Source: Bacteroidota bacterium (GTDB taxonomy: Bacteria > Bacteroidota > Bacteroidia > Chitinophagales > Chitinophagaceae). Taken from it: a DNA stretch of 64,000 nt. The position numbers and the translations under genes were made by a program. Shown here piece by piece: positions 44,186 through 52,676 of this stretch (position 1 is its first letter; every line of letters starts with the position of its first letter). Where the stretch lies: the NCBI GenBank assembly GCA_018267615.1, contig JAFDYD010000002.1, forward strand, positions 1 to 64,000, given 5' to 3'. The notes under the pieces were generated by a model that made no database searches, had not been told where the DNA came from, and saw only the letters and a program-made list of their open reading frames with translations.

Positions 44186-45288
44186 GATTATTGCTTAACA
44201 AATTTTACTTGCTGATTTTTTTGCTGGTTCCATTCGTTGTATGCTCTCAAACATTGCGTGACATTGCTGATTCAGTTCGTTTGTCGAGAGGTGTTCCCGG
44301 GTTGGTGTACGCTGTTTTTACAAGTGACAGCATCTTGGACCAGGGAGCCTGCGGAGTTAGAAAATACAGAACAAAAGATAGTATCCGTATAACTGATTGC
44401 TTTGATATTGGTCTCAATACTGCTGCCTTTACATCTTATATCGCCGCAAAAATGGTAGAGGAAAAAAAGATAAATTGGGATACGAAGTTGTTAGATATTT
44501 TCCCTGATTTTAAAAAGAAAGCATTTCCTGTTTATAAAAATTTAACGCTTGTTGATTTATTATCAAACCGCACTGTCGTTCCACTTTATACCGAATTAAA
44601 TGATCTGTCAAGAATCCCAAATATCGAAGGCAAAACGATGTCGTCCAAGCGAAGACAATTCACGATGTATATGCTTACGCAAAAACCATTTCTGGATAAT
44701 TTCGTTTCCAAAAAAATTGCGTTTTCAATACCGGCTTATGTGATGGCCGCTTCCATGCTTGAAAAAGTCGCGGGAAAAAAATGGGAAGGATTGGTAAACG
44801 ATTACATCAACATCCCTTTAAAAGTTACAATCAAATATGGATGGCCATTTATGACAGATAGTACAGCGCCTGCGGGACATTGGACGCAGGGAAACTATTT
44901 CCATGCCGAAGGAGCAGATACATGGGTGCGGCCTAACCCGATTTTGTATCCTGCACATCATATCAGTATCAATTTGCAGGATTATATCAAGTTTATGCAG
45001 GAAAATCTTTCAGGGCTTCTCGGCAAAACAGCTCATTTGAAAAAAGAGACTTTTGAATTTTTACATTTTGGTTTGATAGATTATGCACTGGGATGGAATA
45101 ATGGTGCACTGGATAATTATTCATATTCTTTTCACGAAGGACTTTCATTCCTCTACAATTGCAGAGCCGTTATTATCAAAGAAAAAAATATCGGCATCGT
45201 AGTTATGTGCAACTCTGGTGATAGCGATGGCCGCGGAGCAGTTTTGAATTTGACGAGAATATTGGAGAGCCACTATTTAAACTTCTGA
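44182..45288 (+). CDS. Beta-lactamase-fold protein with lost catalytic residues
   Basis: A 368-residue exported serine beta-lactamase/PBP4-like protein. The signal peptide is MRLLLNKFYLLIFLLVPFVVCSQ. The fold is clear (DIADSVRLSRGVPGLVYAVFTSD, LVDLLSNRT, LEKVAGKKW), but the motif normally reading F-x-I-G-S-x-x-K-x-F-T is FDIGLNTAAFT (74-84): the nucleophile Ser is Leu78 and the Lys is Ala81. The YxN motif is FSI (181-183). Only a HxG-like FHEGL near 330 survives. It should be catalytically dead, perhaps a binding protein. It is co-translated with the sterol-desaturase-like gene. Confidence 0.85.
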   Translation: MRLLLNKFYLLIFLLVPFVVCSQTLRDIADSVRLSRGVPGLVYAVFTSDSILDQGACGVRKYRTKDSIRITDCFDIGLNTAAFTSYIAAKMVEEKKINWDTKLLDIFPDFKKKAFPVYKNLTLVDLLSNRTVVPLYTELNDLSRIPNIEGKTMSSKRRQFTMYMLTQKPFLDNFVSKKIAFSIPAYVMAASMLEKVAGKKWEGLVNDYINIPLKVTIKYGWPFMTDSTAPAGHWTQGNYFHAEGADTWVRPNPILYPAHHISINLQDYIKFMQENLSGLLGKTAHLKKETFEFLHFGLIDYALGWNNGALDNYSYSFHEGLSFLYNCRAVIIKEKNIGIVVMCNSGDSDGRGAVLNLTRILESHYLNF

Positions 45289-45431
45289 TTGGAATGATTG
45301 AAATGATTTACTATGTAGTTAGGAAAGAAAACTAATTTCATCTATTTAAATTTATTGCTATAGTAAATCATTTTAATCAGTTCAATCAGAAGTTGCTCAG
45401 TAAATCATTTCAATCATTCCAATCAGAAGTT
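45280..45431. repeat. Perfect 33-bp inverted repeat, family G, with duplicated right arm
   Basis: Left arm 45280-45312 and outer right arm 45399-45431 are exact complements. A second, imperfect right arm is at 45358-45394. The left arm contains the stop of the beta-lactamase-like gene and the right arm touches the stop of the convergent transglutaminase gene. Confidence 0.95.
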
Positions 45432-46384
45432 CATTGCTGCTGCATCATCTCCATATATCTTCTATAAGAATTTTCACCGGTTGGATTTTTTGACGGCTGC
45501 GCTTTTAATAAAATATTTTCCTCTTCGGTAGAACGTCCGTCTTCATATGTTACCGACACGCCCACTTCAAGCTGCTGTCCGGATATCCCTTTAAATGTTC
45601 CTTTTACCGGAGAGCAATCGCTGAAGTTGCGTCCCACAGCAAGACGTACATGCAGGTCATTCGCCAAACAATTATTCGTGGGATCGATACCGAGCCATCC
45701 ATAAAAAGGAATATACGCTTCTACCCATGCATGTGTGGCGCCTTCACCACGCATATCATTTTTATTCGGACAAACATAACCGCTTACATATCGCGCAGGA
45801 ATATTAGTAATGCGCAACATCACAAGCAGCATATGCGCGAAATCCTGGCACACGCCTGCTTTTAGTTTCCAGACTTCGTCGAGTGTGGTTTCTACATCGG
45901 TAATACCTTTGATATATTTAAAATTTGAAAACACAAATGCCGCCATTTTCTTTGTAGCCTCGAGCGGCGTGCAATTTTTGCACTGCTGTTCCTCGAGTAC
46001 GCGAACCACATCCTGCAAAGAACTAAACTGCTCCTGATTTAAAAAATCGATAAAAGGAACCTGGAAACGCAGCGCTTTCATTTGTTTCCACTGCTCATCC
46101 GCAGGCATGCTGTCTTTTGGCGAAGGCCGCACGCGCGTTATCACTTCCACCTTTGAATCGATCAGCATTTCAGTATGCGGCTCCGCATACATGAACGATC
46201 CAATTTCATTCCCATAATAATCTTTGTAGGTTTCTATTTCCGGTTCATTGCTAATATGAATTTCCTGTTTCACCACATCCTGGTATTCATCCCTGATAGG
46301 AAAAAGAATGATCTGGTTGGCACTGTCACGCACCGGAGCTTCATAAGTGTACTTGGTGATATGATGAATTTTGAAACGTGGCAT
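45431..46384 (-). CDS. Transglutaminase-like peptidase family protein
   Basis: A 317-residue protein, N-terminal bacterial transglutaminase beta-sandwich (RFKIHHITKYTYEAPVRDSANQIILFP) and a C-terminal catalytic core. The catalytic Cys is in KAGVCQDFAHMLLVML, the His in GATHAWVEAYIP and the Asp in GWLGIDPTNN, so the triad is intact. No signal peptide is visible. Its two upstream neighbours are the alpha-E and circularly permuted ATP-grasp proteins. These three families (COG1305, COG2307, COG2308) recur together and are predicted to make and cut an unknown peptide or amide tag. Spacers of 137 and 116 bp hold palindromes. Confidence 0.9.
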   Translation of the reverse strand: MPRFKIHHITKYTYEAPVRDSANQIILFPIRDEYQDVVKQEIHISNEPEIETYKDYYGNEIGSFMYAEPHTEMLIDSKVEVITRVRPSPKDSMPADEQWKQMKALRFQVPFIDFLNQEQFSSLQDVVRVLEEQQCKNCTPLEATKKMAAFVFSNFKYIKGITDVETTLDEVWKLKAGVCQDFAHMLLVMLRITNIPARYVSGYVCPNKNDMRGEGATHAWVEAYIPFYGWLGIDPTNNCLANDLHVRLAVGRNFSDCSPVKGTFKGISGQQLEVGVSVTYEDGRSTEEENILLKAQPSKNPTGENSYRRYMEMMQQQ

Positions 46385-46417
46385 GGGTTGATGTTGTTTT
46401 GAAAAAATTATTTGACG

Positions 46418-46520
46418 AATGTGAGGCGTGAAACGTGAGACGTCAGACGTGAGAAGTCAAATGCCAATTGTGAATAAGAACAATCCCTTTCACGTCTCAT
46501 GTTTCACGTCTGACGCCTCC
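46418..46520. repeat. Inverted repeat, family A, word-shuffled
   Basis: Left stretch 46421-46455 and right stretch 46485-46520 are complementary in words (GAGGCGT, GTGAAACGTGAGACGT, CGTCAGACGT), but the word order differs between the arms. It fills the space between the transglutaminase and alpha-E genes. Confidence 0.85.
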
Positions 46521-46521
46521 A

Positions 46522-47454
46522 TCACGAATATGCAAAATAATGTTGATTAAACGCGGTGCCTATTTCATATAAATCTTCCTTGATCATTTCCAAATAGGAA
46601 TGCAATCCCTGCTCGAGAATCGTTTCCACCGTTGAATACCTGACTTTACTCTTCAATTTACCAATCATAAAATCAACTTTATGATGCGCCTGGATATTTT
46701 TTTCACTTTTGAGTCGTTGAAAATATCGATGCAGTTGATTGATAGAATATACAATTGAACGTGGAAAATCTTCATTCAACACAATTTGCTCAACAACATT
46801 TTTCGCATCGAATCCTCCCCGGTATGTTTTTAAATATAGCTCATAACCGGAAATAGATAGTAACAGATATTTCCAGTAAGTGGCGTCGGTTTTATCAAAA
46901 TCATAATTCTTATCACTGAATTTCACGTCGAGAATATCTGCCGATTGAACACTACGCTCAAGAAATTTTCCGATGTTGATGAAAGAATATCCTTCTCCCC
47001 TGGCCATAGTAATTTCTGTTGTTCCATAATACAATAATCCCTGCTTGATCAATACATCGAGTATTGTGATCGGATCTTCGCGGTGTAACAATTTCACCAA
47101 CTGTTCATCTCTCACCGTGTGATAATAGTCATTTAAACATTGCCAAAGTTCTTTGGTAATATGATCCTGCACGCTCCTTGCATTCTCACGGGCATGAGTA
47201 ACTATATTTAAAACAGAATTTGAATTCTCTTTGTCGGTAACCATAAATTGCAATACTGCCCTGGAGTGTTTTGCAATTTCCTGTACCCGTTCTTCTTCGA
47301 GATAACTGAATATGCGGAGCACCGGCTTCCAGGAAAAATCAAGCAGATCATCCTGCGATGACGCATAATTAATTTTGAGCATGCGCAAAATGCCATCCGT
47401 TCTTTCGATATAACGACTCATCCAGTATAAACTATCAGCGACGCGACTTAACAT
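46522..47454 (-). CDS. Alpha-E domain protein (DUF403)
   Basis: A 310-residue all-helical protein of the alpha-E/COG2307 family. The signature opening MLSRVADSLYWMSRYIERTDGILRML is followed by conserved acidic helices (WQCLNDYYHT, DFMIGKLKSKVRYST) and a C-terminal GLHSYLEMIKEDLYEIGTAFNQHYFAY. No enzyme motif is seen; the family always travels with the ATP-grasp partner and was proposed to help in peptide-bond or amide formation. No signal peptide. It is translated after the ATP-grasp gene with an 88-bp palindrome between them. Confidence 0.9.
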   Translation of the reverse strand: MLSRVADSLYWMSRYIERTDGILRMLKINYASSQDDLLDFSWKPVLRIFSYLEEERVQEIAKHSRAVLQFMVTDKENSNSVLNIVTHARENARSVQDHITKELWQCLNDYYHTVRDEQLVKLLHREDPITILDVLIKQGLLYYGTTEITMARGEGYSFINIGKFLERSVQSADILDVKFSDKNYDFDKTDATYWKYLLLSISGYELYLKTYRGGFDAKNVVEQIVLNEDFPRSIVYSINQLHRYFQRLKSEKNIQAHHKVDFMIGKLKSKVRYSTVETILEQGLHSYLEMIKEDLYEIGTAFNQHYFAYS

Positions 47455-47485
47455 GTGTGATCTGTGATTTGATTTTAAAAAAAGC

Positions 47486-47573
47486 TAGTGACTTGAAAAG
47501 AGTGGAGGAACAGGGCGGAGAGCGTAGAGCTCTACGCTCTCCGCCCTGTTCCTCCACTCTTTTCAAGTCACTA
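47486..47573. repeat. Perfect 88-bp palindrome with no loop
   Basis: Every base of 47486-47529 pairs with 47530-47573; the centre is GAGCTC. The right end is the TAG stop of the ATP-grasp gene, mirrored as TAG at the left end. GC-rich in the middle. It separates two genes of a conserved trio. Confidence 0.98.
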
Positions 47574-49019
47574 TCCCGCCAATACCCAGGTATCCTTACT
47601 TCCGCCACCTTGTGATGAATTTACAACCAATGATCCTTCACGCAATGCGACTCTTGTTAAACCGCCGGGAACAATTTCTATTCCGCCGGGACCGCAGAGT
47701 GCATAAGGCCGAAGATCGATCCTGCGTGGTTGCAATCTGCCATTCATATAACATGGCGCAGAAGATAAGCTGATAATGGGTTGAGCAATATATTGACGCG
47801 GATCTTTCATGATTTCCGCCTTGTAACGGACGATCTCTTCATCGGTTGCTGTATGTCCCATGAGCATTCCATAACCCCCACTCTCATTTGTTTTTTTCAC
47901 AACCATTTTATTCATGTTGGAAAAAACATATTCTCTTTCTTCATTATTATTCAACTGGTATGTCGGAACATTTTTCAATATTGGTTCCTCATTCAAATAA
48001 TATTTTATCATCGCCGGAACATAACTGTAAATCGCCTTGTCATCCGCTACGCCATTTCCTATCGCATTAACAATTGCAACATTACCCTTCCGATACGCAC
48101 TCATGATGCCGGATACACCGAGCATACTTTTTGGATTGAACACAAGCGGATCCAAAAATTCATCATCCACTCGTCTATATATCACATCCACTTGTTGCAG
48201 CCCGGATGTCGTTTTCATATACACGCGATGACCATCAACCACCAGGTCTCTTCCTTCTACCAGCTCAACGCCCATCAAGCGGGCCAATGTAGTATGTTCG
48301 AAATAAGCTGAGTTATAAATTCCGGGCGTGAGTACAACAATGGTTGGGTTACTAATACCGCGCGGTGATAATGAAACAAGATTTTTGTGAAGAATATTTG
48401 GATATTCTGTTACAGGGCGTACGTTGTTTCTTGGAATCAGATCGGGAAAGATGCGTTTGGTGATTTCTCTGTTCTCCAGCATATAACTAACGCCGCTGGG
48501 TGTACGAAGATTATCTTCCAGGATATAGAACTCACCATCACTATTCCGGATCAGATCGATACCTGCAATATGTACATAGATATCATGCGGCACCGGGAAT
48601 CCATGCATCTCCCGTAAATAGTGCGGACAACTATATATCATGTCAATCGGAACTATTTCATCCTTCAAAATAAATTGATCACTATACACATCTTTTAAAA
48701 AAAGATTGAGCGCTTTCAGTCGCTGTTTGATTCCTTTTTCAATATAGTTCCATTCGGGTGCAGTAATGATACGCGGGATGATATCAAAAGGAAATATTTT
48801 TTCAATGCCTTCGCCGCTGCTATAAACAGTAAAAGTAATACCCTGACTCATAAAAAGCTTCCTGGCCATTTCTTCTTTTCTGTTCAATTCTTCTACGCTC
48901 AACTCCTGCATAAATTCAACAACACCCTGGTATTGTTCGCGAACAGAGTCATTTTTATACATCTCATCCCATGTATTGGTATCAACGAGATACTTATTAA
49001 GCAGTTCACTGGTTTGCAT
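47571..49019 (-). CDS. Circularly permuted ATP-grasp protein
   Basis: A 482-residue cytoplasmic protein of the COG2308 (DUF404/DUF407) family, an ATP-grasp ligase with permuted domains. Recognisable elements: RPSGV-like RTPSGVSYMLENREI, FPDLIPRNNVRPVTEYP, GRDLVVDGHRVYMKTTSGLQQVDVIYRRVDDEFLDP (named by position, residues about 270-305), the ATP-binding MVVKKTNESGGYGMLMG near 385 and RRIDLRPYALCGPGG near 440. The family is predicted to ligate an amino acid to an acceptor; the product is unknown. It is first in the trio. The stop is inside the palindrome. Confidence 0.9.
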   Translation of the reverse strand: MQTSELLNKYLVDTNTWDEMYKNDSVREQYQGVVEFMQELSVEELNRKEEMARKLFMSQGITFTVYSSGEGIEKIFPFDIIPRIITAPEWNYIEKGIKQRLKALNLFLKDVYSDQFILKDEIVPIDMIYSCPHYLREMHGFPVPHDIYVHIAGIDLIRNSDGEFYILEDNLRTPSGVSYMLENREITKRIFPDLIPRNNVRPVTEYPNILHKNLVSLSPRGISNPTIVVLTPGIYNSAYFEHTTLARLMGVELVEGRDLVVDGHRVYMKTTSGLQQVDVIYRRVDDEFLDPLVFNPKSMLGVSGIMSAYRKGNVAIVNAIGNGVADDKAIYSYVPAMIKYYLNEEPILKNVPTYQLNNNEEREYVFSNMNKMVVKKTNESGGYGMLMGHTATDEEIVRYKAEIMKDPRQYIAQPIISLSSAPCYMNGRLQPRRIDLRPYALCGPGGIEIVPGGLTRVALREGSLVVNSSQGGGSKDTWVLAG

Positions 49020-49243
49020 GGCTGTCTGTTTTGAAAACGGAGAAATGATGGCGGGCTATCGTTGATACACTAAATATAAAAAAATGTAAACGAATTACAC
49101 AAAATAACGGGATTTTTGATAGTGTCCCGGTTCGATTTCTTTGAGAGCGGGAATGTTTGGGGTATTGAGGATGGCAGGCTGTAAATTAACAATGCAGATT
49201 GCCCGAAATGATACAAATTCATTTATGAATTTTTCGTAAATAG

Positions 49244-49774
49244 TTATTCAGCGACAATCTTTCCCTGCATCGTTCCCCAATGACCCGGGTAACTGCATAT
49301 AAAATTGTATACGCCTGCCTGTGGTATGGTGAATTCTATTTCCGCTTTATCGCCTGCAGCTACCATGTTCGTATGCGCAACGACCAGCGTACTTACGGAA
49401 GACGGAACATATTGTTCGTTTTTAGCAGTACGCGCAACTTCTGCGAAATCTGCAATATCGGTTCCCTTGTTCAGGATAACTACATTATGCGACATTGCCG
49501 CCCCAATTTTCTTGCTGGTGTTGTAAAATACAAGCCTTAATTTTTTCCCTGATTTTACGCGAAACAATTCATTGTCGAATTTCATATTTTCATTTGCGCT
49601 CAATTTGAGCGTATCCGAAAACGCAAGTTTGTCCGCGCCCGGAACAGTTGTTTCACTCGTATCTGCCTGTGCAGCTTTTGGATTTTCATTATGCGTTTTT
49701 TGATCGCCCGTTCCTTGTCCGCATGATACCAACAAGAATATCACTGCCCAAATGGGTACAAAATATTTCTTCAT
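49244..49774 (-). CDS. Azurin-like blue copper lipoprotein
   Basis: A 176-residue envelope protein that likely carries electrons. Lipobox VSCGQ after a signal peptide gives a lipidated Cys near residue 18, followed by a flexible Asn/Gln/Thr-rich linker. The cupredoxin domain has all type 1 copper ligands: His in AMSHNVVIL, Cys in NFICSYPGHW, His in the same segment and Met in GTMQGK. The DUF1080 gene lies 60 bp upstream on the same strand. A respiratory partner is not in view. Confidence 0.9.
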   Translation of the reverse strand: MKKYFVPIWAVIFLLVSCGQGTGDQKTHNENPKAAQADTSETTVPGADKLAFSDTLKLSANENMKFDNELFRVKSGKKLRLVFYNTSKKIGAAMSHNVVILNKGTDIADFAEVARTAKNEQYVPSSVSTLVVAHTNMVAAGDKAEIEFTIPQAGVYNFICSYPGHWGTMQGKIVAE

Positions 49775-49834
49775 GCTTTTGATGATTGATGATTCTGCAT
49801 TTGTTTTATCGGGTTTCTTTTATGATTCTTTATG

Positions 49835-50572
49835 CTAAAGTCGTTTGATTTTGATATCACGAAATGCAACTCCGTTTGTCCAATCCTGCACGGCAATATG
49901 TCCCTTTGTAGCGACACCGAATTCGGGATAGCTTGCCATTGGACTTGCTGCCACCATTTTTTTCCAGTCATCGCTTTTCAAATCTACCTGAACAGTTTGC
50001 ACTCCATTCAACCAGAATGTCAATTTCCCATTTTGTTGCAACACGCGTGACTGATTCCATTCGCCTGGCTTCGGACTTGATGTGCTGTTGTTTGCAATCA
50101 CGCCAAAAATTGAAGCGGCTTTATGCGAAGCATTGCTTAAATAATCCGGTTCAACATTTTTATCATCCAGTAATTGATATTCCGGTCCCGTAGAGAAAGT
50201 AGTTGCTAACTCAGGGCGCTCCTGCACATTTACGAAAAGGCCGCTGTTTCCTGCCTTTGAAATTTTCCATTCAAATGTCAGGTCATAATTTTCGTACTCA
50301 TCATCGGTGACGAGATCGCCATGCTTTACGTTTTTCGCATGTGGATTGCAAATGATCCGGCCGCTGTCCACCGACCATGCTGATGGCACATTACCCTTAT
50401 TGAACACATGCCATCCCGTAAGTGATGTTCCATCAAATAATAACTTCCAACCGTCTTTTTGTTCCTGGTCCGAAAGCATGTTGTGTTTTTCTGCGTTTCC
50501 GGTGCATCCGCTAAACAAAATACCTGCGAGAACGATTGAAAAAAAGCTGGCTGATAGCAATCGAATATTCAT
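49835..50572 (-). CDS. DUF1080 / 3-keto-disaccharide hydrolase-type lipoprotein
   Basis: A 245-residue lipoprotein. Signal plus lipobox LFSGCTGN, then a concanavalin-like beta-jellyroll: WKLLFDGTSLTGWHVF, the DYENY-type segment DDEYENYDLTFEWKISKAGNSG and the final QDWTNGVAFRDIKIKRL. The family (formerly DUF1080) includes enzymes that hydrolyse 3-keto sugars; there are very many copies in Bacteroidota and most are uncharacterised. Exported, probably to the outer membrane periplasmic face. It precedes azurin on the same strand. Confidence 0.88.
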   Translation of the reverse strand: MNIRLLSASFFSIVLAGILFSGCTGNAEKHNMLSDQEQKDGWKLLFDGTSLTGWHVFNKGNVPSAWSVDSGRIICNPHAKNVKHGDLVTDDEYENYDLTFEWKISKAGNSGLFVNVQERPELATTFSTGPEYQLLDDKNVEPDYLSNASHKAASIFGVIANNSTSSPKPGEWNQSRVLQQNGKLTFWLNGVQTVQVDLKSDDWKKMVAASPMASYPEFGVATKGHIAVQDWTNGVAFRDIKIKRL

Positions 50573-50647
50573 AAATAATTTTTAAGGGATGATGAATGGA
50601 GTTGACAAATATCGCAAACAGTGGAAGAATTCAAAAAAAATTAAAAT

Positions 50648-50730
50648 CTATGTGTACCTATGTGCCTACTGTGCCTATGTGGTGAAAAAAAATTACCACA
50701 TAGACACAGTAGGCACATAGGTACACATAG
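50648..50730. repeat. 36-bp inverted repeat, family D (CTATGTG..CCTATGTGG words)
   Basis: Arms 50648-50683 and 50695-50730 with one mismatch and an A-rich loop (GAAAAAAAATT). The words recur at 28096-28171 and 51601-51677. Lies between divergent DUF1080 and kdsB. Confidence 0.95.
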
Positions 50731-50841
50731 TTGAGTTCTCTAAAGATGGAATTATATTTCAAATTGATCCGTTACCAAAAATTCCAGTTAACACAAATTC
50801 TCTTAATTTGCGTATTCACCTGATACTAAAAATCGCCACTG

Positions 50842-51570
50842 ATGAAATGCATCGCTATGATACCGGCACGCTACGCCGCCACTCGTTTTCCCGCGAAGCT
50901 GATGCAAAAATTGGGTAACAAAACAGTCATTCACCACACATATGACAATACCGTTGCGACAGGGCTTTTTGATGAAGTAATCGTTGTAACCGACAGCGCT
51001 GTTATTTATGATGAAATCACCGGCAACGATGGTAATGCAATCATGAGCATCAAAGAACATGAAAGCGGAAGCGACAGGATAGCCGAAGCGGTTGAAAAAA
51101 TAGATGTAGAGATCGTGGTGAATGTTCAGGGTGATGAACCATTTGTTCAAAAATCTCCTCTCGAAAAATTATTAAATGTGTTTGAGGGAGAACAGGGCAA
51201 ATCCGTTCAGGTTGCTTCGCTGATGCAGGTGTTGAAAGAGCAAAAATATATTGATGACCCAAATTATGTGAAAGTGGCGGTTGACAAGCAGATGAATTCT
51301 TTATTCTTCAGTAGAAGTGTTATTCCTTATCCGCGCAATAAGCAGATCGCTCCGATATATTATGAACATATCGGTGTTTATGCTTTTCGCAAGCAGGCGT
51401 TGATGAATTTCACAAAATGGCCGATTACACCTTTGGAAGCTGCGGAAAAAATCGAATGCCTTCGCTATCTTGAATACGGAATTCCATTGAAAATGGTGGT
51501 TACAGAATATATGGGAGTTGAAATCGATACTCCGGAAGATTTGCAGAGAGCAGAAAAATTGTTGAAATAA
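50842..51570 (+). CDS. kdsB: 3-deoxy-manno-octulosonate cytidylyltransferase
   Basis: Activates Kdo to CMP-Kdo for lipopolysaccharide inner core synthesis; 242 residues, usual length. Diagnostic motifs are MIPARYAATRFPAKLM (CTP loop), VVVTDSAVI, a substrate segment HESGSDRIAEA and the metal site VNVQGDEPFV. End ETPEDL-like IDTPEDLQRAE. The start ATG 50842 gives the conserved N-terminus MKCIAMIPARYA. A KdnB-like oxidase, which acts on Kdo in 8-amino-Kdo synthesis, is 4.6 kb downstream. Confidence 0.96.
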   Translation: MKCIAMIPARYAATRFPAKLMQKLGNKTVIHHTYDNTVATGLFDEVIVVTDSAVIYDEITGNDGNAIMSIKEHESGSDRIAEAVEKIDVEIVVNVQGDEPFVQKSPLEKLLNVFEGEQGKSVQVASLMQVLKEQKYIDDPNYVKVAVDKQMNSLFFSRSVIPYPRNKQIAPIYYEHIGVYAFRKQALMNFTKWPITPLEAAEKIECLRYLEYGIPLKMVVTEYMGVEIDTPEDLQRAEKLLK

Positions 51571-51600
51571 ATCCTCCGAAAGAAAATGGGTAGTATCCTA

Positions 51601-51677
51601 TTTTTAAATTACTATGTGCCTACTGTGCCTATGTGGTGAAAAAAAATTTACCATGTAGGGACATAGAAATTTAAAAA
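51601..51677. repeat. Family D inverted repeat, shortened right arm
   Basis: Left arm 51601-51637 and right arm 51650-51677. The right arm lacks about eight bases (one CCTATGTG word) of the left arm. Between kdsB and the ROK gene. Confidence 0.85.
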
Positions 51678-51732
51678 TGAGTTTATACAATGAAGTCTTG
51701 TATTGCATTTATCAAATAAAACTGTCTTACAT

Positions 51733-52650
51733 ATGAAAGAACCTTTATGGGGTATTGATCTTGGCGGAACAAAAATTGAAGGAGTTATATTGCCAGCTAC
51801 CGGTGATCCCCAACCGATTTTACGGACCAGAGTGGATACAGAAGCTTCCCAGGGATATCATCATATCGTAAGCCAGATCGCCAAGCTCGTCGATCAGATG
51901 AAATCAGCATCCGGACTAACTCCAAAGCGCATTGGATTTGGTACACCCGGTGTGTTGGATCCTATTTTGCAAACGATGAAAAATTGTAATAGCACTGCGC
52001 TGAACGGAATGCCTTTGAAAAAAAGCCTGGAAGAAAAATTACAAATACCGGTTGTGCTGGCTAACGACGCAAATTGTTTTGCACTCGCTGAAACGCATTG
52101 GGGAGCAGTAAAACAAAAAGTGCCAAATGCGAAATTGGTATTTGGTATTATCCTCGGAACAGGTGTGGGCGGAGGTATTGTGATTGATGGAAAAGTGTGG
52201 TCCGGTTGCCATGGTATCGGTGGTGAGTGGGGACATAATTTTCTCGATGAATCTGGTGGCCCCTGTTATTGTGGAAAAACCGGCTGCGTTGAAACCGTTA
52301 TCGCCGGCCCCTCGCTGGAGAGATATTATGAAAGTGTAACCGGGAAAAAAATGAGGTTGAAAGAAATTGTAAAAAGACACCAGGAAGGTGTCGATGAAGT
52401 GGCCACGCGCACGATCGATCGGCTTTGTCATTTTTTTGGTAAAGCGGTTTCCGTAGTCACTAATTTATTAGATCCCGATGTAATGGTTATCGGCGGCGGC
52501 GTAGGAAATATTGACGTGATCTATACACAGGGTCTGTCGTCACTGAACCAATTTATTTTTAATAACAGGGTTGATGTGCCGATCATAAAACCAATACTGG
52601 GTGATAGCGCCGGCGTTTTTGGCGCAGCGGCATTAGTGAATGAAGAATAA
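51733..52650 (+). CDS. ROK-family sugar kinase (glucokinase-like)
   Basis: A 305-residue ROK kinase. The ATP-binding opening is WGIDLGGTKIEGVIL, with substrate motifs ANDANCFALAE and GTGVGGGIVIDGKVW, the ROK signature HGIGGEWGH, and the zinc-binding CYCGKTGCVET. ROK enzymes phosphorylate glucose or related hexoses. In this neighbourhood it precedes a GH32 enzyme; fructose or glucose are possible substrates, so I call it only glucokinase-like. It could also serve the glucose released by GH130, 17 kb away. ATG 51733 is chosen over a 10-codon upstream start since it is closer to the family N-terminus. Confidence 0.87.
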   Translation: MKEPLWGIDLGGTKIEGVILPATGDPQPILRTRVDTEASQGYHHIVSQIAKLVDQMKSASGLTPKRIGFGTPGVLDPILQTMKNCNSTALNGMPLKKSLEEKLQIPVVLANDANCFALAETHWGAVKQKVPNAKLVFGIILGTGVGGGIVIDGKVWSGCHGIGGEWGHNFLDESGGPCYCGKTGCVETVIAGPSLERYYESVTGKKMRLKEIVKRHQEGVDEVATRTIDRLCHFFGKAVSVVTNLLDPDVMVIGGGVGNIDVIYTQGLSSLNQFIFNNRVDVPIIKPILGDSAGVFGAAALVNEE

Positions 52651-52676
52651 AACAAGAAACAAATTGCGAGAAAAAA

